A stretch of DNA of 64,000 nt, taken from the NCBI RefSeq assembly GCF_023721795.1, contig NZ_JAMQYE010000001.1, positions 3,187,604-3,251,603 on the forward strand. Direction: 5' to 3'. The notes beneath the pieces are model-generated. The model searched no databases. It was not told the origin of the DNA and saw only the letters and a list, made by a program, of their open reading frames with translations. The DNA is from Zeimonas sediminis. GTDB taxonomy: Bacteria; Pseudomonadota; Gammaproteobacteria; Burkholderiales; Burkholderiaceae_E. The position numbers and the translations under genes were made by a program. Shown piece by piece: positions 19,537 to 29,679 of the stretch (position 1 is the stretch's first letter; every line of letters begins with the position of its first letter).

Positions 19537-20184
19537 CTACTGGCCGGTCAGCATGCCCTTGCGCTCGATGAAGGACACCACCTCGGCGAGCCCGTCCAGG
19601 GTCTTGAGGTTCGTCATCACGAAGGGCCGCTCCGGCCGCATCCTGCGCGTGTCGGAGTCCATCACTTCCAGGCTGGCGCCCACGTGGGGCGCCAGGTCCG
19701 TCTTGTTGATCACGAACAGGTCGCTCTTGGTGATGCCCGGACCGCCCTTGCGCGGGATCTTCTCGCCGGCGGCCACGTCGATCACGTAGATCGTCAGGTC
19801 GGAGAGCTCCGGGCTGAATGTAGCGGCCAGGTTGTCGCCCCCGGACTCGATGAAGACGATGTCGGCATCGGGAAAGCGCTCCAGCATCCGGTCGACCGCC
19901 TCGAGGTTGATCGAGGCGTCCTCGCGGATCGCGGTGTGGGGGCAGCCGCCCGTTTCCACGCCCATGATGCGCTCCGGCTCGAGCGCGCCCGCCACGGTCA
20001 GCAGCCTCTGGTCTTCCTTCGTGTAGATGTCGTTCGTGATGACGACCAGGTCGTAGCGCTCGCGCATCGTCTTGCAGAGCATCTCCACCAGCGTGGTCTT
20101 GCCGGAGCCGACGGGCCCGCCTACACCTACGCGCAGCGGCGGCAGCTTGCGGGTGCGGCCGGGAATCGAATGCAGGGAGGTCAT
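19537..20184 (-). CDS. ureG: Urease accessory GTPase UreG
   Basis: UreG is the SIMIBI-class GTPase that drives nickel delivery to apo-urease with UreD, UreF and UreE. The 215 residues contain the P-loop [15 protein letters not shown] near 19-33, the Cys-Pro-His metal-binding motif in [16 protein letters not shown], a Walker B-like [13 protein letters not shown], and the guanine-specificity NKTD. The start at 20184 overlaps the ureF stop by 4 nt. It is the last gene of the minus-strand operon that begins with the sensor kinase at 29.5 kb. Confidence 0.96.
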   Translation of the reverse strand: MTSLHSIPGRTRKLPPLRVGVGGPVGSGKTTLVEMLCKTMRERYDLVVITNDIYTKEDQRLLTVAGALEPERIMGVETGGCPHTAIREDASINLEAVDRMLERFPDADIVFIESGGDNLAATFSPELSDLTIYVIDVAAGEKIPRKGGPGITKSDLFVINKTDLAPHVGASLEVMDSDTRRMRPERPFVMTNLKTLDGLAEVVSFIERKGMLTGQ

Positions 20185-20881
20185 GAGCGGAATAGCCTCG
20201 AGTATTGGGTTTCGTGGCGTGCGGACAGGATCGCGAGCATCGGCGTGAACGACTGCCTGCCATCGTCGTCGAGCGCGAGCGCGTGAGCCGCGACGGCGGG
20301 GATCGAATCGGCGAGCATGGCGAGAATCCGCTGGCCCGCGCTCTGCCCGAGCGGGACTGCCTTCAGTGCGGCCTGGACCATGTTCTCGGCCCAGCCGAAC
20401 GCGAAGGATAGAAGGGCCTGCTCGGGCGCGGCGCCCGCCTGCTGGGCCGCCAGCGCGAACGCAACCGGAAAGGAGGGCGCGGGCCGAAGAGCCGCGAGCG
20501 TGACGAGCCGGGGATCGTCGGGGCGATTCCTGAGCCATTCGAGCAAGGAGCGGCCCATCTGTTCGGTCTGGCGACGCAGCTCGGCGCTTTCGCGGGTCGT
20601 CAATGTCCACGCGTTCAGTTCCGCGATCCGCTGCGCGTCGTGCGCCTGCCAGGCCGGGATCGCCTGGGCCAGCACCGGAAGGTCCGCGAGCCCCGGCCCG
20701 AGCCTCAGCTGGTCGAGGAGCCACGCGGCTGCCGACGCCTCGTCGCGTACGCGTCCCGCCTCGATCGCCGCTTCGAGGCCCTCGGAGTAGCTGAATCCGC
20801 CGACCGGCAGTGCCGGCGACGCGAGCCAGATCAGCTGCAGCAGCGTCGGCGCGGCCGGCGACGCGGGCCCGGGGCAGGCGC

Positions 20882-20885
<4 letters not shown>
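20181..20885 (-). CDS. ureF: Urease accessory protein UreF
   Basis: UreF (234 residues, all-helical) bridges UreD-bound apo-urease and UreG during nickel-centre assembly. Typical features are [28 protein letters not shown] at the N-terminus, [22 protein letters not shown] in the middle and a C-terminal [17 protein letters not shown]. Reading frames overlap by 4 nt with both ureE and ureG, so the three accessory proteins are translationally coupled. No unusual features. Confidence 0.95.
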
Positions 20886-21538
<653 letters not shown>

Positions 21539-21572
21539 CGGCCCTCCGGTTCGCACGAAGATTCCCGTTCGT

Positions 21573-23300
21573 TCAGAACAGGAAGTAGCGCTGCGCCATC
21601 GGCAGCACCGTGGCGGGTTCGCAGGTCAGCAGCTGGCCGTCGGCGCGGACCTCGTAGGTCTGCGCGTCGACCTGCATCCGGGGCGCATAGGCGTTGTGGA
21701 CCATGTCGGCCTTCCTGACGCTGCGGCAGCCGCTCACCGCAGACACCTGCTTGCGCAGGCCGAGACGGCCGTGCAGGCCCGCGTCCACGGCCGCGCGGCT
21801 CAGGAAGGTGAGCGAGGTCGCGGTCCGTGCCCCGCCGAAGCTTCCGAACATCGGCCGGTAGTGAACCGGCTGCGGCGTCGGGATCGAGGCATTGGGATCG
21901 CCCATCACCGAGGCGGCGATGAAGCCGCCCTTGAGGACCAGCGAGGGCTTCACGCCGAAGAAGGCCGGCTTCCAGAGGACCAGGTCGGCCCACTTGCCGG
22001 CCTCGACGCTGCCGACCTCGTGGGCGATGCCGTGGGTCAGCGCCGGATTGATCGACAGCTTGGCCACGTAGCGCTTGACGCGGAAATTGTCGTTGCGCGC
22101 GCCGTCGCCCGGCAAGGGGCCGCGCTGCTGCTTCATCTTGTGGGCGGTCTGCCAGCAGCGCAGGATCACCTCGCCGACCCGTCCCATCGCCTGGCTGTCG
22201 GAGCTGAAGATGCTGATCGCTCCCAGGTCGTGCAGGATGTCCTCGGCGGCGATCGTCTCGCGACGGATCCGGCTCTCCGCGAAGGCGAGGTCCTCGGCGA
22301 TTCCCGCGTCCAGGTGATGGCAGACCATCAGCATGTCGAGGTGTTCGTCGATCGTGTTGATCGTGTAGGGCCGCGTGGGATTGGTCGAGCTCGGCAGCAC
22401 GTTGGGCTCGCCGACCACCTTGAGGATGTCAGGCGCATGGCCGCCGCCGGCGCCTTCGGTGTGGAAGGTGTGGATCGTTCGTCCCTTGAACGCGGCGATC
22501 GTGTCCTCGACGAAGCCGCTCTCGTTCAGCGTGTCGGTGTGGATCGCGACCTGCACGTCGTGTTCCTCGGCCACGCCCAGGCAGCAGTCGATCGCGGACG
22601 GCGTCGTTCCCCAGTCCTCGTGCAGCTTCAGGCCGATCGCCCCGGCCTCGACCTGCTGGCGCAGCGGGTCCGGGTCGCTCGCGTTGCCCTTGCCGAGGAA
22701 CCCCAGGTTCATCGGGAAGGCGTCGGCGGCCATCAGCATCCGGGCGATGTTCTCCGGCCCCGGCGTGCAGGTCGTGGCGAAGGTGCCGGTGGCAGGCCCG
22801 GTGCCGCCGCCGAGCATCGTCGTGATGCCGCTTGCGAGCGCTTCCTCGATCTGCTGCGGACAGATCCAGTGGATGTGCGTGTCGATGCCGCCGGCCGTGA
22901 CGATCATCCCTTCGCCGGCGATGATCTCGGTGCCCGGGCCGATGACGATGTCCACGCCGGGCTGCACGTCGGGATTGCCGGCCTTGCCGATCGCGGCGAT
23001 GCGCGAGCCGCGGATGCCGATGTCGGCCTTCACGATGCCCCAGTAGTCGACGATGACGGCATTGGTGATCACGCAGTCCACCGCGTCCATCGCCCCCGGG
23101 CCGTTCGGACGCTGGCCCTGGCCCATGCCGTCGCGGATCGTCTTGCCGCCGCCGAACTTCACCTCCTCGCCGTAGCCGCCGGCGCGCAGCGTCAGGTCGT
23201 CCTCGACCTCGACGATCAGGTCGGTGTCGGCGAGCCGCAGGCGGTCGCCGACGGTCGGGCCGAACATCTCGGCATAGGCGCGCCGGGAGATCGTGGTCAT
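21573..23300 (-). CDS. ureC: Urease alpha subunit, catalytic
   Basis: UreC hydrolyses urea to ammonia and carbamate at a dinickel centre. The 575 residues fit the family (about 570). All key residues are visible: the metal ligands in GIDTHIHW (His142, His144), the carbamylated bridging lysine in [10 protein letters not shown] (Lys225), His254 in AIHTDTLNE, His280, catalytic His328 in MVCHHLDA, and Asp368 in FSSDSQAMG. It overlaps ureB by 4 nt (start 23300). The ribosome site GGGGGCGCT is weak, so coupling to ureB is likely. Enzyme and operon look intact. Confidence 0.98.
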   Translation of the reverse strand: MTTISRRAYAEMFGPTVGDRLRLADTDLIVEVEDDLTLRAGGYGEEVKFGGGKTIRDGMGQGQRPNGPGAMDAVDCVITNAVIVDYWGIVKADIGIRGSRIAAIGKAGNPDVQPGVDIVIGPGTEIIAGEGMIVTAGGIDTHIHWICPQQIEEALASGITTMLGGGTGPATGTFATTCTPGPENIARMLMAADAFPMNLGFLGKGNASDPDPLRQQVEAGAIGLKLHEDWGTTPSAIDCCLGVAEEHDVQVAIHTDTLNESGFVEDTIAAFKGRTIHTFHTEGAGGGHAPDILKVVGEPNVLPSSTNPTRPYTINTIDEHLDMLMVCHHLDAGIAEDLAFAESRIRRETIAAEDILHDLGAISIFSSDSQAMGRVGEVILRCWQTAHKMKQQRGPLPGDGARNDNFRVKRYVAKLSINPALTHGIAHEVGSVEAGKWADLVLWKPAFFGVKPSLVLKGGFIAASVMGDPNASIPTPQPVHYRPMFGSFGGARTATSLTFLSRAAVDAGLHGRLGLRKQVSAVSGCRSVRKADMVHNAYAPRMQVDAQTYEVRADGQLLTCEPATVLPMAQRYFLF

Positions 23301-23608
23301 AGCGCCCCCTGGACGAGGCCGCGAAAGCCGCGCGCCACCCGTTCGCCCGAATAGTCGACGAGCTCCACTGTGCGCTGCTGGCCGGGCTCGAAGCGCACCG
23401 CGGTGCCCGAAGCGATGTCCAGCCGCATGCCGCGCGCGGCCGCCCTGTCGAAGCGCAGCGCCGCATTGGTCTCCGCGAAGTGATAGTGCGAGCCGACCTG
23501 GATCGGCCGGTCGCCGGTGTTCTCGACGACCAGCGAGATCCTGCGGCGGCCGGGGTTCAGCTCGAGCTCGCCCTCCGCGGTGAGCAGCTCGCCGGGAATG
23601 ACCGCCAT
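23297..23608 (-). CDS. ureB: Urease beta subunit
   Basis: A 103-residue structural subunit of the (UreABC)3 urease. Family motifs are [38 protein letters not shown], then [15 protein letters not shown]. It has separate small ureA and ureB genes, as in most proteobacteria. A 4-nt overlap with ureC follows; upstream, only 4 nt separate it from the 73-codon membrane gene that interrupts the ureA-ureB pair. Confidence 0.96.
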   Translation of the reverse strand: MAVIPGELLTAEGELELNPGRRRISLVVENTGDRPIQVGSHYHFAETNAALRFDRAAARGMRLDIASGTAVRFEPGQQRTVELVDYSGERVARGFRGLVQGAL

Positions 23609-23612
23609 CGCG

Positions 23613-23834
23613 TCACCTGCCGCGAAGCAGGCGGGCGACCCCGATCACGACCCCGATCGCGGCCGCCGCGATCAGGCCGGACACCAGCAGCGGATCGAGC
23701 GACTCGAGCCCGTGGGCCAGCTCCTGGAACACGCCGTGGTGCGCGCCGCCGTCGTGCCCAGGATGCGCGGCCGCGGCGCCCGCCGATGCCAGCGCGATCG
23801 TCGCGATGATGCTTCGAAGGCTCGTGTTGCTCAT
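23613..23834 (-). CDS. Small His-containing membrane protein inserted between ureA and ureB
   Basis: A 73-residue product with a signal peptide (residues 1-23, ending AGAAAA), a histidine-rich junction [11 protein letters not shown], and a membrane helix near 48-68 ending in RLLRGR. The HPGH just after the signal resembles the mature start of HupE/UreJ nickel-related permeases, but only one further helix is present instead of six. It may be a miniature or remnant UreJ-like protein, or an unrelated metal-binding membrane peptide. It has a ribosome site (GGAGAGCG) and is packed 4 nt before ureB, so it is probably real and translated. Function unknown. Confidence 0.7.
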   Translation of the reverse strand: MSNTSLRSIIATIALASAGAAAAHPGHDGGAHHGVFQELAHGLESLDPLLVSGLIAAAAIGVVIGVARLLRGR

Positions 23835-23895
23835 GGTTCGCTCTCCTGGAGGGCGTTGCGTGATCGTCGGGACTTCGCGCGATTTTGGTGCGCGC

Positions 23896-24198
23896 TCAGG
23901 GAATGGGTTGGTGCACGGTCACCAGTTTGGTGCCGTCGGGGAAGGTCGCCTCGACCTGGATCTCGGGGATCATCTCGGCAACGCCGTCCATCACCTCGCT
24001 GCGAGCCAGCAGCGTCTTGCCCTCGCTCATAAGCTGGGCCACCGTCTTGCCGTCGCGGGCGCCTTCCATGATGGCCGCGCTGATCAGCGCGACGGCCTCG
24101 GGGTAGTTGAGCCTGACGCCCCGGGCCCTTCGCCGCTCGGCGACCAGCGCGGCGGTGAAGATCAGCAGCTTGTCCTTTTCGCGGGGCGTGAGTTCCAT
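23896..24198 (-). CDS. ureA: Urease gamma subunit
   Basis: Exactly 100 residues, the standard UreA size. It begins [23 protein letters not shown] and contains [22 protein letters not shown] and [21 protein letters not shown]. It forms the structural core of urease with UreB and UreC. The ATG at 24196-24198 is fixed by homology; an open frame of 25 extra codons upstream is not conserved in the family. It lies 126 bp after ureD and 61 bp before the small membrane gene. Confidence 0.97.
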   Translation of the reverse strand: MELTPREKDKLLIFTAALVAERRRARGVRLNYPEAVALISAAIMEGARDGKTVAQLMSEGKTLLARSEVMDGVAEMIPEIQVEATFPDGTKLVTVHQPIP

Positions 24199-24324
24199 GG
24201 CGCTGCGCCGCCGGTCGGCGACGTCCTCGTGCGGGCGCAGCGGCTTGCCGCGCCGATACCCCAAGGCCAGCAAGAAGCGGGCCTGTCCGGATCCCGCGTC
24301 GATCGGATGCGTCCGAACCGGTCC

Positions 24325-25230
24325 TCAGGTGCGCCAGATCCGCGGCGAGACAGCGGCCGAGTTCCAGAGCAGCCGCCGCCAGTCGTCCCGGATCGCCCGA
24401 AGCGTCGACCAGAGCGGCTCGACCCGGTTTCCAAGTGCCCGCACGACGACTGCCCGCGGGTGCGGCGCCGTGGCGCCGGCGCGATCGGGGTCGGGCCCTG
24501 CCGCCAGCCGCTCGCGCGCGGCGTGCAGCAGGGACTCGAGGCCTGCCGGCGCCCAGTTGTCGCCGCTTGCGCACCACATCGTGCACAGGGTCGTCCGGCC
24601 GTCCCAGCCGAGCGGGCTGTCGAGCAGCAGGCGGCCGATGCGCTCGCCCGGCGCCACCGTGCCCCGATCCAGCCAGACACCCGGCAGCTCGACATGCTGC
24701 TCGAAGCGCCCTGCGTCGAAGGGCTCGCCGGCGGCCGGCAGCCCCAGCGCGAGGATCTCCCAGCCGATCATCGTCGCGCCGGGCGCGAGCGCGAAACGCA
24801 TCCGGTTGGCGGCGATGGCGCCCCGATAGGCGATCGTCTCGAGCGGGAGCCACTCGAGCCGCGCTCCGGCGGCGACACGGGCGGACACGTGTTGCGCGGC
24901 GGCCGGGCCCTTGCTTCGATAGAAGCGGGTCGCGCCGGGCGTCGTGATCAGCGCGTGCGCGCCTTCCTGCAGGTCGATGTCGATGTCCAGGCGATCACCG
25001 CCGACGATTCCGCCGGGCGGGTGCACGAGCACGTGATGGCAGGTGCCGGGTCCCTCCGGGTGCAGGGTCTTGAGCACGCGCAGCGGGCCGTCGTGACGAT
25101 CGCTGCCGATCGTTCGCTCGCCGTCGCGGCGGTAGCGCAGCGAGAGGCTCCCGTGCCAGTGCGGGCCGGGTTCGGGAGCGTTCGCGGGAACCGCGACTTC
25201 GGGCAGCGTGCGCGGGGATTGCGTCGTCAT
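24325..25230 (-). CDS. ureD: Urease accessory protein UreD
   Basis: UreD (301 residues) is the scaffold that binds apo-urease and recruits UreF-UreG for nickel insertion. Typical segments are LSLRYRRDGERTIGS, VLKTLHPEGPGTCHHVLVHPPG, then GGIVGGDRLDIDI, ALITTPGATRFYRS and the conserved LEWLPLETIAYRGA. The ATG at 25228-25230 overlaps the response-regulator stop by 4 nt, which places the two-component pair and the urease genes on one transcript. Confidence 0.94.
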   Translation of the reverse strand: MTTQSPRTLPEVAVPANAPEPGPHWHGSLSLRYRRDGERTIGSDRHDGPLRVLKTLHPEGPGTCHHVLVHPPGGIVGGDRLDIDIDLQEGAHALITTPGATRFYRSKGPAAAQHVSARVAAGARLEWLPLETIAYRGAIAANRMRFALAPGATMIGWEILALGLPAAGEPFDAGRFEQHVELPGVWLDRGTVAPGERIGRLLLDSPLGWDGRTTLCTMWCASGDNWAPAGLESLLHAARERLAAGPDPDRAGATAPHPRAVVVRALGNRVEPLWSTLRAIRDDWRRLLWNSAAVSPRIWRT

Positions 25231-26129
25231 CGCAGGGCCCTCGATGCGAGCGCCGCTGCCGCCGCGCGGGTCTCGACGCCGAGCTTCTCGAAGACATGTT
25301 CCAGATGCTTGTTCACGGTGCGGGGGCTCATGCCGAGGATCTCCGCGATGTCCCGGTTCGTCTTGCCCTTGGCCACCCACGACAGGACCTCGGTCTCGCG
25401 CGGCGTGAGCGCCGCGCTCTCGAGCCGGGACTCGGCCGCCGAGCTCGCCTCGCGCCTCTGCAGCAGCAGCATCGTTTCGTCGACGCCGGCGGCGCCCAGG
25501 CTGCGTGCCACCATCTGCGTGCCGTCGCCGGCGATCCAGGAGCTCGCCTCGCCCGGCCCGAGGGCCAGGACCTCGGCGACCCAGTCGTCCGGCGGAATCG
25601 CATCCGCCCCGGCGAAGCGGTCCCGCAGCCATGCCTCGGCATGCGGGGATCGCCACGCGATCCTGCCGCGAGTGTCGATCAGCAGCACGCCGATGCCGCC
25701 GACGTCGACCGCGTCGCGGGCCATCCGCGCCACGCGCGCGTTGCGGACGTGCGCGCCGAGCCTGGCCAGCACCTCCTCGGCGCGGACCGGCTTGACCACG
25801 TAGTCGACGCCGCCGCTGTCGAAGCCTTGCACGATCGATTCCGTCTCGGCGAGGCCGGTCATGAAGATGACGGGCACGTGCGACCAGGCCGGGTTGGCCT
25901 TGATGCGACGACAGGTCTCGAAGCCGGAGAGGCCAGGCATAACCGCGTCGAGCAGGATCGCGTCCGGGACCGCGTACTCGAGTCGGTCGAGAGCCTCCTC
26001 CCCGCTTCGCGCCACCAGCACCCGGTACGCCTCCGCTTCCAGCGTCGCGCACAGCCAGCGCAGCGTCTCCGGCGCATCGTCGACGACGAGCACGGTGCCG
26101 TGGGTGGGAACTTCCGCCTCAGCTGTCAT
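25227..26129 (-). CDS. LuxR-type response regulator of the urease/urea system
   Basis: A 300-residue DNA-binding response regulator. The receiver domain (10-130) has the acidic pocket VVDDAP, phospho-acceptor Asp61 in AILLDAVMPG, the switch Thr in FMTGLAE and Lys in VVKPVRAEEV. The middle (140-215) looks PAS-like (IGVLLIDTRGRIAWRSPHAE). The C-terminal LuxR helix-turn-helix (235-300) reads LTPRETEVLSWVAKGKTNRDI followed by NKHLEHVFEKLGV. It overlaps the kinase stop by 11 nt and ureD by 4 nt. It is expected to be phosphorylated by the adjacent hybrid kinase and to bind the divergent promoter region near 29.56 kb; that target is inferred. Confidence 0.9.
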   Translation of the reverse strand: MTAEAEVPTHGTVLVVDDAPETLRWLCATLEAEAYRVLVARSGEEALDRLEYAVPDAILLDAVMPGLSGFETCRRIKANPAWSHVPVIFMTGLAETESIVQGFDSGGVDYVVKPVRAEEVLARLGAHVRNARVARMARDAVDVGGIGVLLIDTRGRIAWRSPHAEAWLRDRFAGADAIPPDDWVAEVLALGPGEASSWIAGDGTQMVARSLGAAGVDETMLLLQRREASSAAESRLESAALTPRETEVLSWVAKGKTNRDIAEILGMSPRTVNKHLEHVFEKLGVETRAAAAALASRALR

Positions 26130-29100
26130 TGCATTTCCGCAATTGCTCGTTCAGTGCCTCGAAGTCGAATTCGTCCGCCAATCGTCGCCACTGCTCGCAC
26201 AGCGGCGCGAGGTCGGGGCGCTCCCGCGCGAGTTCGCCGAGCCGCTCGCGAAGGGCGCGCGGCTGCCCGCTGAGCGCGAAACGGCGCAACCCGGCCAGCG
26301 CCTCGGCCGGCACGGCGAAGGCGGCAGCGTCGAGCGCGGGATGAGTCACGGCGGGGGTTTCCAGCGGAAATTCGGTGATCCATTCGAGCTGCAGGTGGCG
26401 CCCGAGCGCCTCGAGGAGCTCGGACTCGATGACCGGTTTGGCCACGAAGGCCTGCGCGCCGACGGCCTCGAGGTTCTCCGGGCGGTTCTCGAAGACGTCG
26501 GCCGAAACCATGATGATCGGCAGGTCCTCGAAACCGTCTTCGCGCAGCATCCGGGCGGCCTGCCAGCCGTCGAGGTCGTCCATGCTGATGTCGAGCAGGA
26601 CCGCGTCCGGGCGGCTCTCGCGAACGCTCTCCAGGCACTCGCGGGCGCTCGCCGACTCCCGGATCGTGAAGCCCAGCGGCGCGAGCATGCCGGCGATCAT
26701 CTGCCGCTGGATCGGTTGGTCGTCCACGACGAGCAGGGCGCGCCGCGGACCTTCGTAGCCGATGACCGGGCGGTGACGCGGCGGCTGCGGCAGCGATCCC
26801 GGGCCCGACGCCGCGAGTTCGCGCAGGTAGATCCGGACAGCGAACACGCTCCCCTTGCCGAGCTCGCTGCGCACGGTGAGCTCCCCGCCCATCAGCTCGG
26901 TCAGCAGGTTGGTGATCGTCAGGCCGAGCCCGGTTCCGGGCTCGGCTGTACGCCGGCCGGCGCTGCCGCGCTCGAAGGGCAGGAAGATCCGCTCGAGGTC
27001 CTGCGGCGCGATGCCGATCCCGGTGTCGGCGACCTCGAAGGACAGGACCGCGCGTCGCGCGTCGACGCGAAGCAGGACGCGTCCCGACCGGGTGAAGCGC
27101 ACCGCGTTGCCGAGCAGGTTCAGCAGGATCTGGCGCAGCCGCTTCGCGTCGGTGTGCACCAGCGCCGGGACCCTGCCGGCAGTCTCGAAGTCGAAGGCGA
27201 GCCCCTTCGCGCGGGCCTGGGGCTCGACCATGCGGACCACGTCGTCGAGCAGCTCGCGCAAGGGCACCGGCCCGTTGTCGAGCCTGAGCCTGCCCGCTTC
27301 GATGCGGGCGAGGTCGAGCAGGCCGTCGACCAGGGCGTGCAGGTGCTCGCCGCTTCGCTGGATGGTGAACACGGCCTCGTGCTGGGCGCCTGCGATCTGC
27401 GGGTTCTTCAGCAGGATCTGCGCGTAGCCGAGGATGCTGTTGAGCGGCGTGCGCAGCTCGTGGGTGATGCCTGCCACGTAGCGGGTCTTGGCGCGACTGG
27501 CCGATTCGGCGAGGTCCTTCGCGGCCTGCAGGGCGGCATCGGTTCGGCGGTGCGCGTCCACCTCGCGCCGCAGCAGCTGGTTCTGCCTGGCCGATTCGTC
27601 CTCGGCCATCCGGCGGCTCTCGCTGGCCAGCACCACCCACCACGAGCAGACCGCGATGATCAGCTCGAGCAGGGCGTACGCCTTCACGAAGGGCAGGCGC
27701 AGGGCCTCGGAACCCGTCACCAGAGTCTCCTGGAAGTACACGACGCCCAGCACCAGCGCCAGCATCGTGCTGAGCGACGCGAACACCACCAGGTAGTGCC
27801 CCAGCCTGACGTTGAACCTTCCGGAGAGCGGCGAGGGGAGGATCGCAGCCACCGCGTCCAGCGCCTGCTCGGAAGCGCGGGACCGGGTCTTGCAGCGGTC
27901 TCGGCAGCGCGACTCGAGCGTGCAGCACAGCGAGCAGATCGGCGCCCCGTAGGCGGGGCAGCTCGCGATGTCCTCGGATTCGAAACTGTTCTCGCAAACG
28001 GCGCAGCGCACCAACCGGCCCGGTTCCCAGGCGTTCGACGGCGAGCGGGCGAGATAGTAGCGGCCGCGGGTCAGCCACGCGATCGCCGGCGCCGTCACCA
28101 GCGAGGTCCCGAGCGCGATCAGCGGCGAGAAGGCTTCGGCGAACGGGCCCAGCGCGCCGGTGTAGGCGACGATCGCGATCGCCGCCGCGAGCGACATCGA
28201 GCCGAGGCCGACCGGGTTCAGGTCGAACAGGTTGGCGCGCTTGAACTCGATGTGGCGCGGGCTCAGGCCGAGCGGCTTGTTGACGACCAGGTCGGCCACC
28301 AGGGCGCCGACCCAGGCGATCGCGACGTTCGCGTAGAGGCCGAGCACCCGTTCCAGCGCGCCGAAGACCCCCAGCGTCATCAGCAGCAGGGCGATCGCCA
28401 CGTTGAACACCAGCCAGACCACGCGACCCGGGTGGCTGTGCGTCAGCCGGGCGAAGAAGTTCGACCAGGCGAGCGACCCGGCGTAGGCGTTCGTCAGGTT
28501 GATCTTCATCTGCGACACGACCACGAAGATCACCGTCGCCGCGATGGCCCAGCCCGAGGGGCCGAACACCTGCTCGAAGGCGACCCGGTACATCTCGGTG
28601 GGCTGCACTGCCTCCTCGGCGGCGACGCCGTGGAGCATCGCGAGATGGGCGAGAAAGGCGCCGGCCAGCATCTTCAGCATGCCCGGGACGATCCAGCCCG
28701 GCCCGGCGATCACGACGGCGCTCCACCAGCGCCAGGCGTTCTCCGGGGTCTTCTCGGGAAGAAATCGCAGATAGTCCACCTGCTCGCCGATCTGGACGAC
28801 CAGGGCGAACGCCACCGTGGCGGCCATGCCGAACATCAGCGGATCGAACGAGGCGCTGCCCGACTCGCTTCCGCTCAGGTTCGCGAGCGTCGCGAAGGAT
28901 TCCGGGTTGCGGAAGGCGATGAACAGGAAGGGCAGGGCGAAGAGGAACAGCCACAGGGGCTGCGACCATAGCTGCAGCCTGGAGATCAGCGTGATGCCGT
29001 AGGCGACCAGCGGGATGACGACGATGGCCGAGATCGCGTAGCACCAGGCGATCGGCAGGCCGGTCACCATCTGCAGCGCCAGCGCCATGATCGCCGCCTC

Positions 29101-29499
29101 GAGCGCGAAGAAGATGAAGGTGAAGCTGGCGTAGATCAGCGAGGTGATCGTCGAGCCGAGGTACCCGAACCCGGCCCCTCGCGTGAGCAGGTCCATGTCG
29201 AGGCCGTGGCGGGCCGCGTAGACGCTGATCGGCAAACCGGTCAGGAAGGTGATCAGGCCGACCAGCAGGATCGCCCAGAGCGCATTCGCGAAGCCGTACT
29301 TCAGCGCGATCGTCCCGCCGATCGCCTCCAGCGCGAGAAAGGACACCGCGCCGAAGGCGGTGTTGGCGACCCGGAACTCGGACCACTTGCGGAAGCTGCG
29401 CGGGGTGTAGCGCAGCGAGTAGTCCTCGAGCGTCTCGTTGGCCACCCAGGCGTTGTAGTCGCGCCGGATGCGAAGGATCTGCTGGGGGGCGGTCGACAC
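26119..29499 (-). CDS. Hybrid sensor histidine kinase with an NCS1-permease-like sensor domain
   Basis: About 1126 residues. Residues 1-480 form a multi-helix domain resembling NCS1 purine/cytosine/hydantoin permeases (YNAWVANETLEDYSLRYTPR at the N-terminus, then about twelve hydrophobic segments). A cysteine-rich segment follows at about 498-535 (CAVC, CPAYGAPIC, SLCC, RCRDRC), possibly zinc-binding. Two more helices follow (565-630). The HisKA domain has GITHELRTPLNS with His680; the HATPase has NLLGNAVRF, DTGIGIAP and GTGLGL. A receiver has Asp970 in LLDISMDD. The C-terminal 90 residues look helical. No ATG suits the N-terminus; GTG at 29497-29499 (VSTAPQQILRIRRDY) is the best start. Fusion of a carrier to a kinase recalls CbrA, but with a different transporter family. 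It is the first gene of the urease operon. Confidence 0.88.
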   Translation of the reverse strand: MSTAPQQILRIRRDYNAWVANETLEDYSLRYTPRSFRKWSEFRVANTAFGAVSFLALEAIGGTIALKYGFANALWAILLVGLITFLTGLPISVYAARHGLDMDLLTRGAGFGYLGSTITSLIYASFTFIFFALEAAIMALALQMVTGLPIAWCYAISAIVVIPLVAYGITLISRLQLWSQPLWLFLFALPFLFIAFRNPESFATLANLSGSESGSASFDPLMFGMAATVAFALVVQIGEQVDYLRFLPEKTPENAWRWWSAVVIAGPGWIVPGMLKMLAGAFLAHLAMLHGVAAEEAVQPTEMYRVAFEQVFGPSGWAIAATVIFVVVSQMKINLTNAYAGSLAWSNFFARLTHSHPGRVVWLVFNVAIALLLMTLGVFGALERVLGLYANVAIAWVGALVADLVVNKPLGLSPRHIEFKRANLFDLNPVGLGSMSLAAAIAIVAYTGALGPFAEAFSPLIALGTSLVTAPAIAWLTRGRYYLARSPSNAWEPGRLVRCAVCENSFESEDIASCPAYGAPICSLCCTLESRCRDRCKTRSRASEQALDAVAAILPSPLSGRFNVRLGHYLVVFASLSTMLALVLGVVYFQETLVTGSEALRLPFVKAYALLELIIAVCSWWVVLASESRRMAEDESARQNQLLRREVDAHRRTDAALQAAKDLAESASRAKTRYVAGITHELRTPLNSILGYAQILLKNPQIAGAQHEAVFTIQRSGEHLHALVDGLLDLARIEAGRLRLDNGPVPLRELLDDVVRMVEPQARAKGLAFDFETAGRVPALVHTDAKRLRQILLNLLGNAVRFTRSGRVLLRVDARRAVLSFEVADTGIGIAPQDLERIFLPFERGSAGRRTAEPGTGLGLTITNLLTELMGGELTVRSELGKGSVFAVRIYLRELAASGPGSLPQPPRHRPVIGYEGPRRALLVVDDQPIQRQMIAGMLAPLGFTIRESASARECLESVRESRPDAVLLDISMDDLDGWQAARMLREDGFEDLPIIMVSADVFENRPENLEAVGAQAFVAKPVIESELLEALGRHLQLEWITEFPLETPAVTHPALDAAAFAVPAEALAGLRRFALSGQPRALRERLGELARERPDLAPLCEQWRRLADEFDFEALNEQLRKCNDS

Positions 29500-29558
29500 G
29501 CTGCAGCATCCGAAGAAGGGAATAACGCGATCCTGCAAGAACCGAGCCAGTCGATGCG

Positions 29559-29574
29559 TACGTCGATCGACGTA
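29559..29574. promoter_or_regulatory. 16-bp perfect palindrome, candidate operator of the divergon
   Basis: TACGTCGATCGACGTA is an exact dyad, 60 bp upstream of the kinase start and 105 bp upstream of urtA, in the only intergenic region shared by both operons. A LuxR-type dimer such as the adjacent regulator typically binds sites of this symmetry. Binding is inferred. Confidence 0.5.
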
Positions 29575-29602
29575 TTCAGGTTCCTTGCTGCACAGCACAA
29601 AG

Positions 29603-29618
29603 TGGCGTCCAGCACGCA
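29603..29618 (+). promoter_or_regulatory. Sigma-54-like promoter element upstream of urtA
   Basis: TGGCGTCCAGCACGCA has GG (29604-29605) and GC (29616-29617) exactly 10 bp apart, as in -24/-12 promoters, but matches only partly in the -12 half. It lies 62 bp before the urtA ATG. Nitrogen-regulated urt operons are often RpoN dependent, which makes the match plausible but not proven. Confidence 0.3.
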
Positions 29619-29679
29619 CGCCTTCGACCCCGCAGCGGCGTGCCCCGGATTCACCCCTTCTTGTGCAAGGAGCCTCGAC

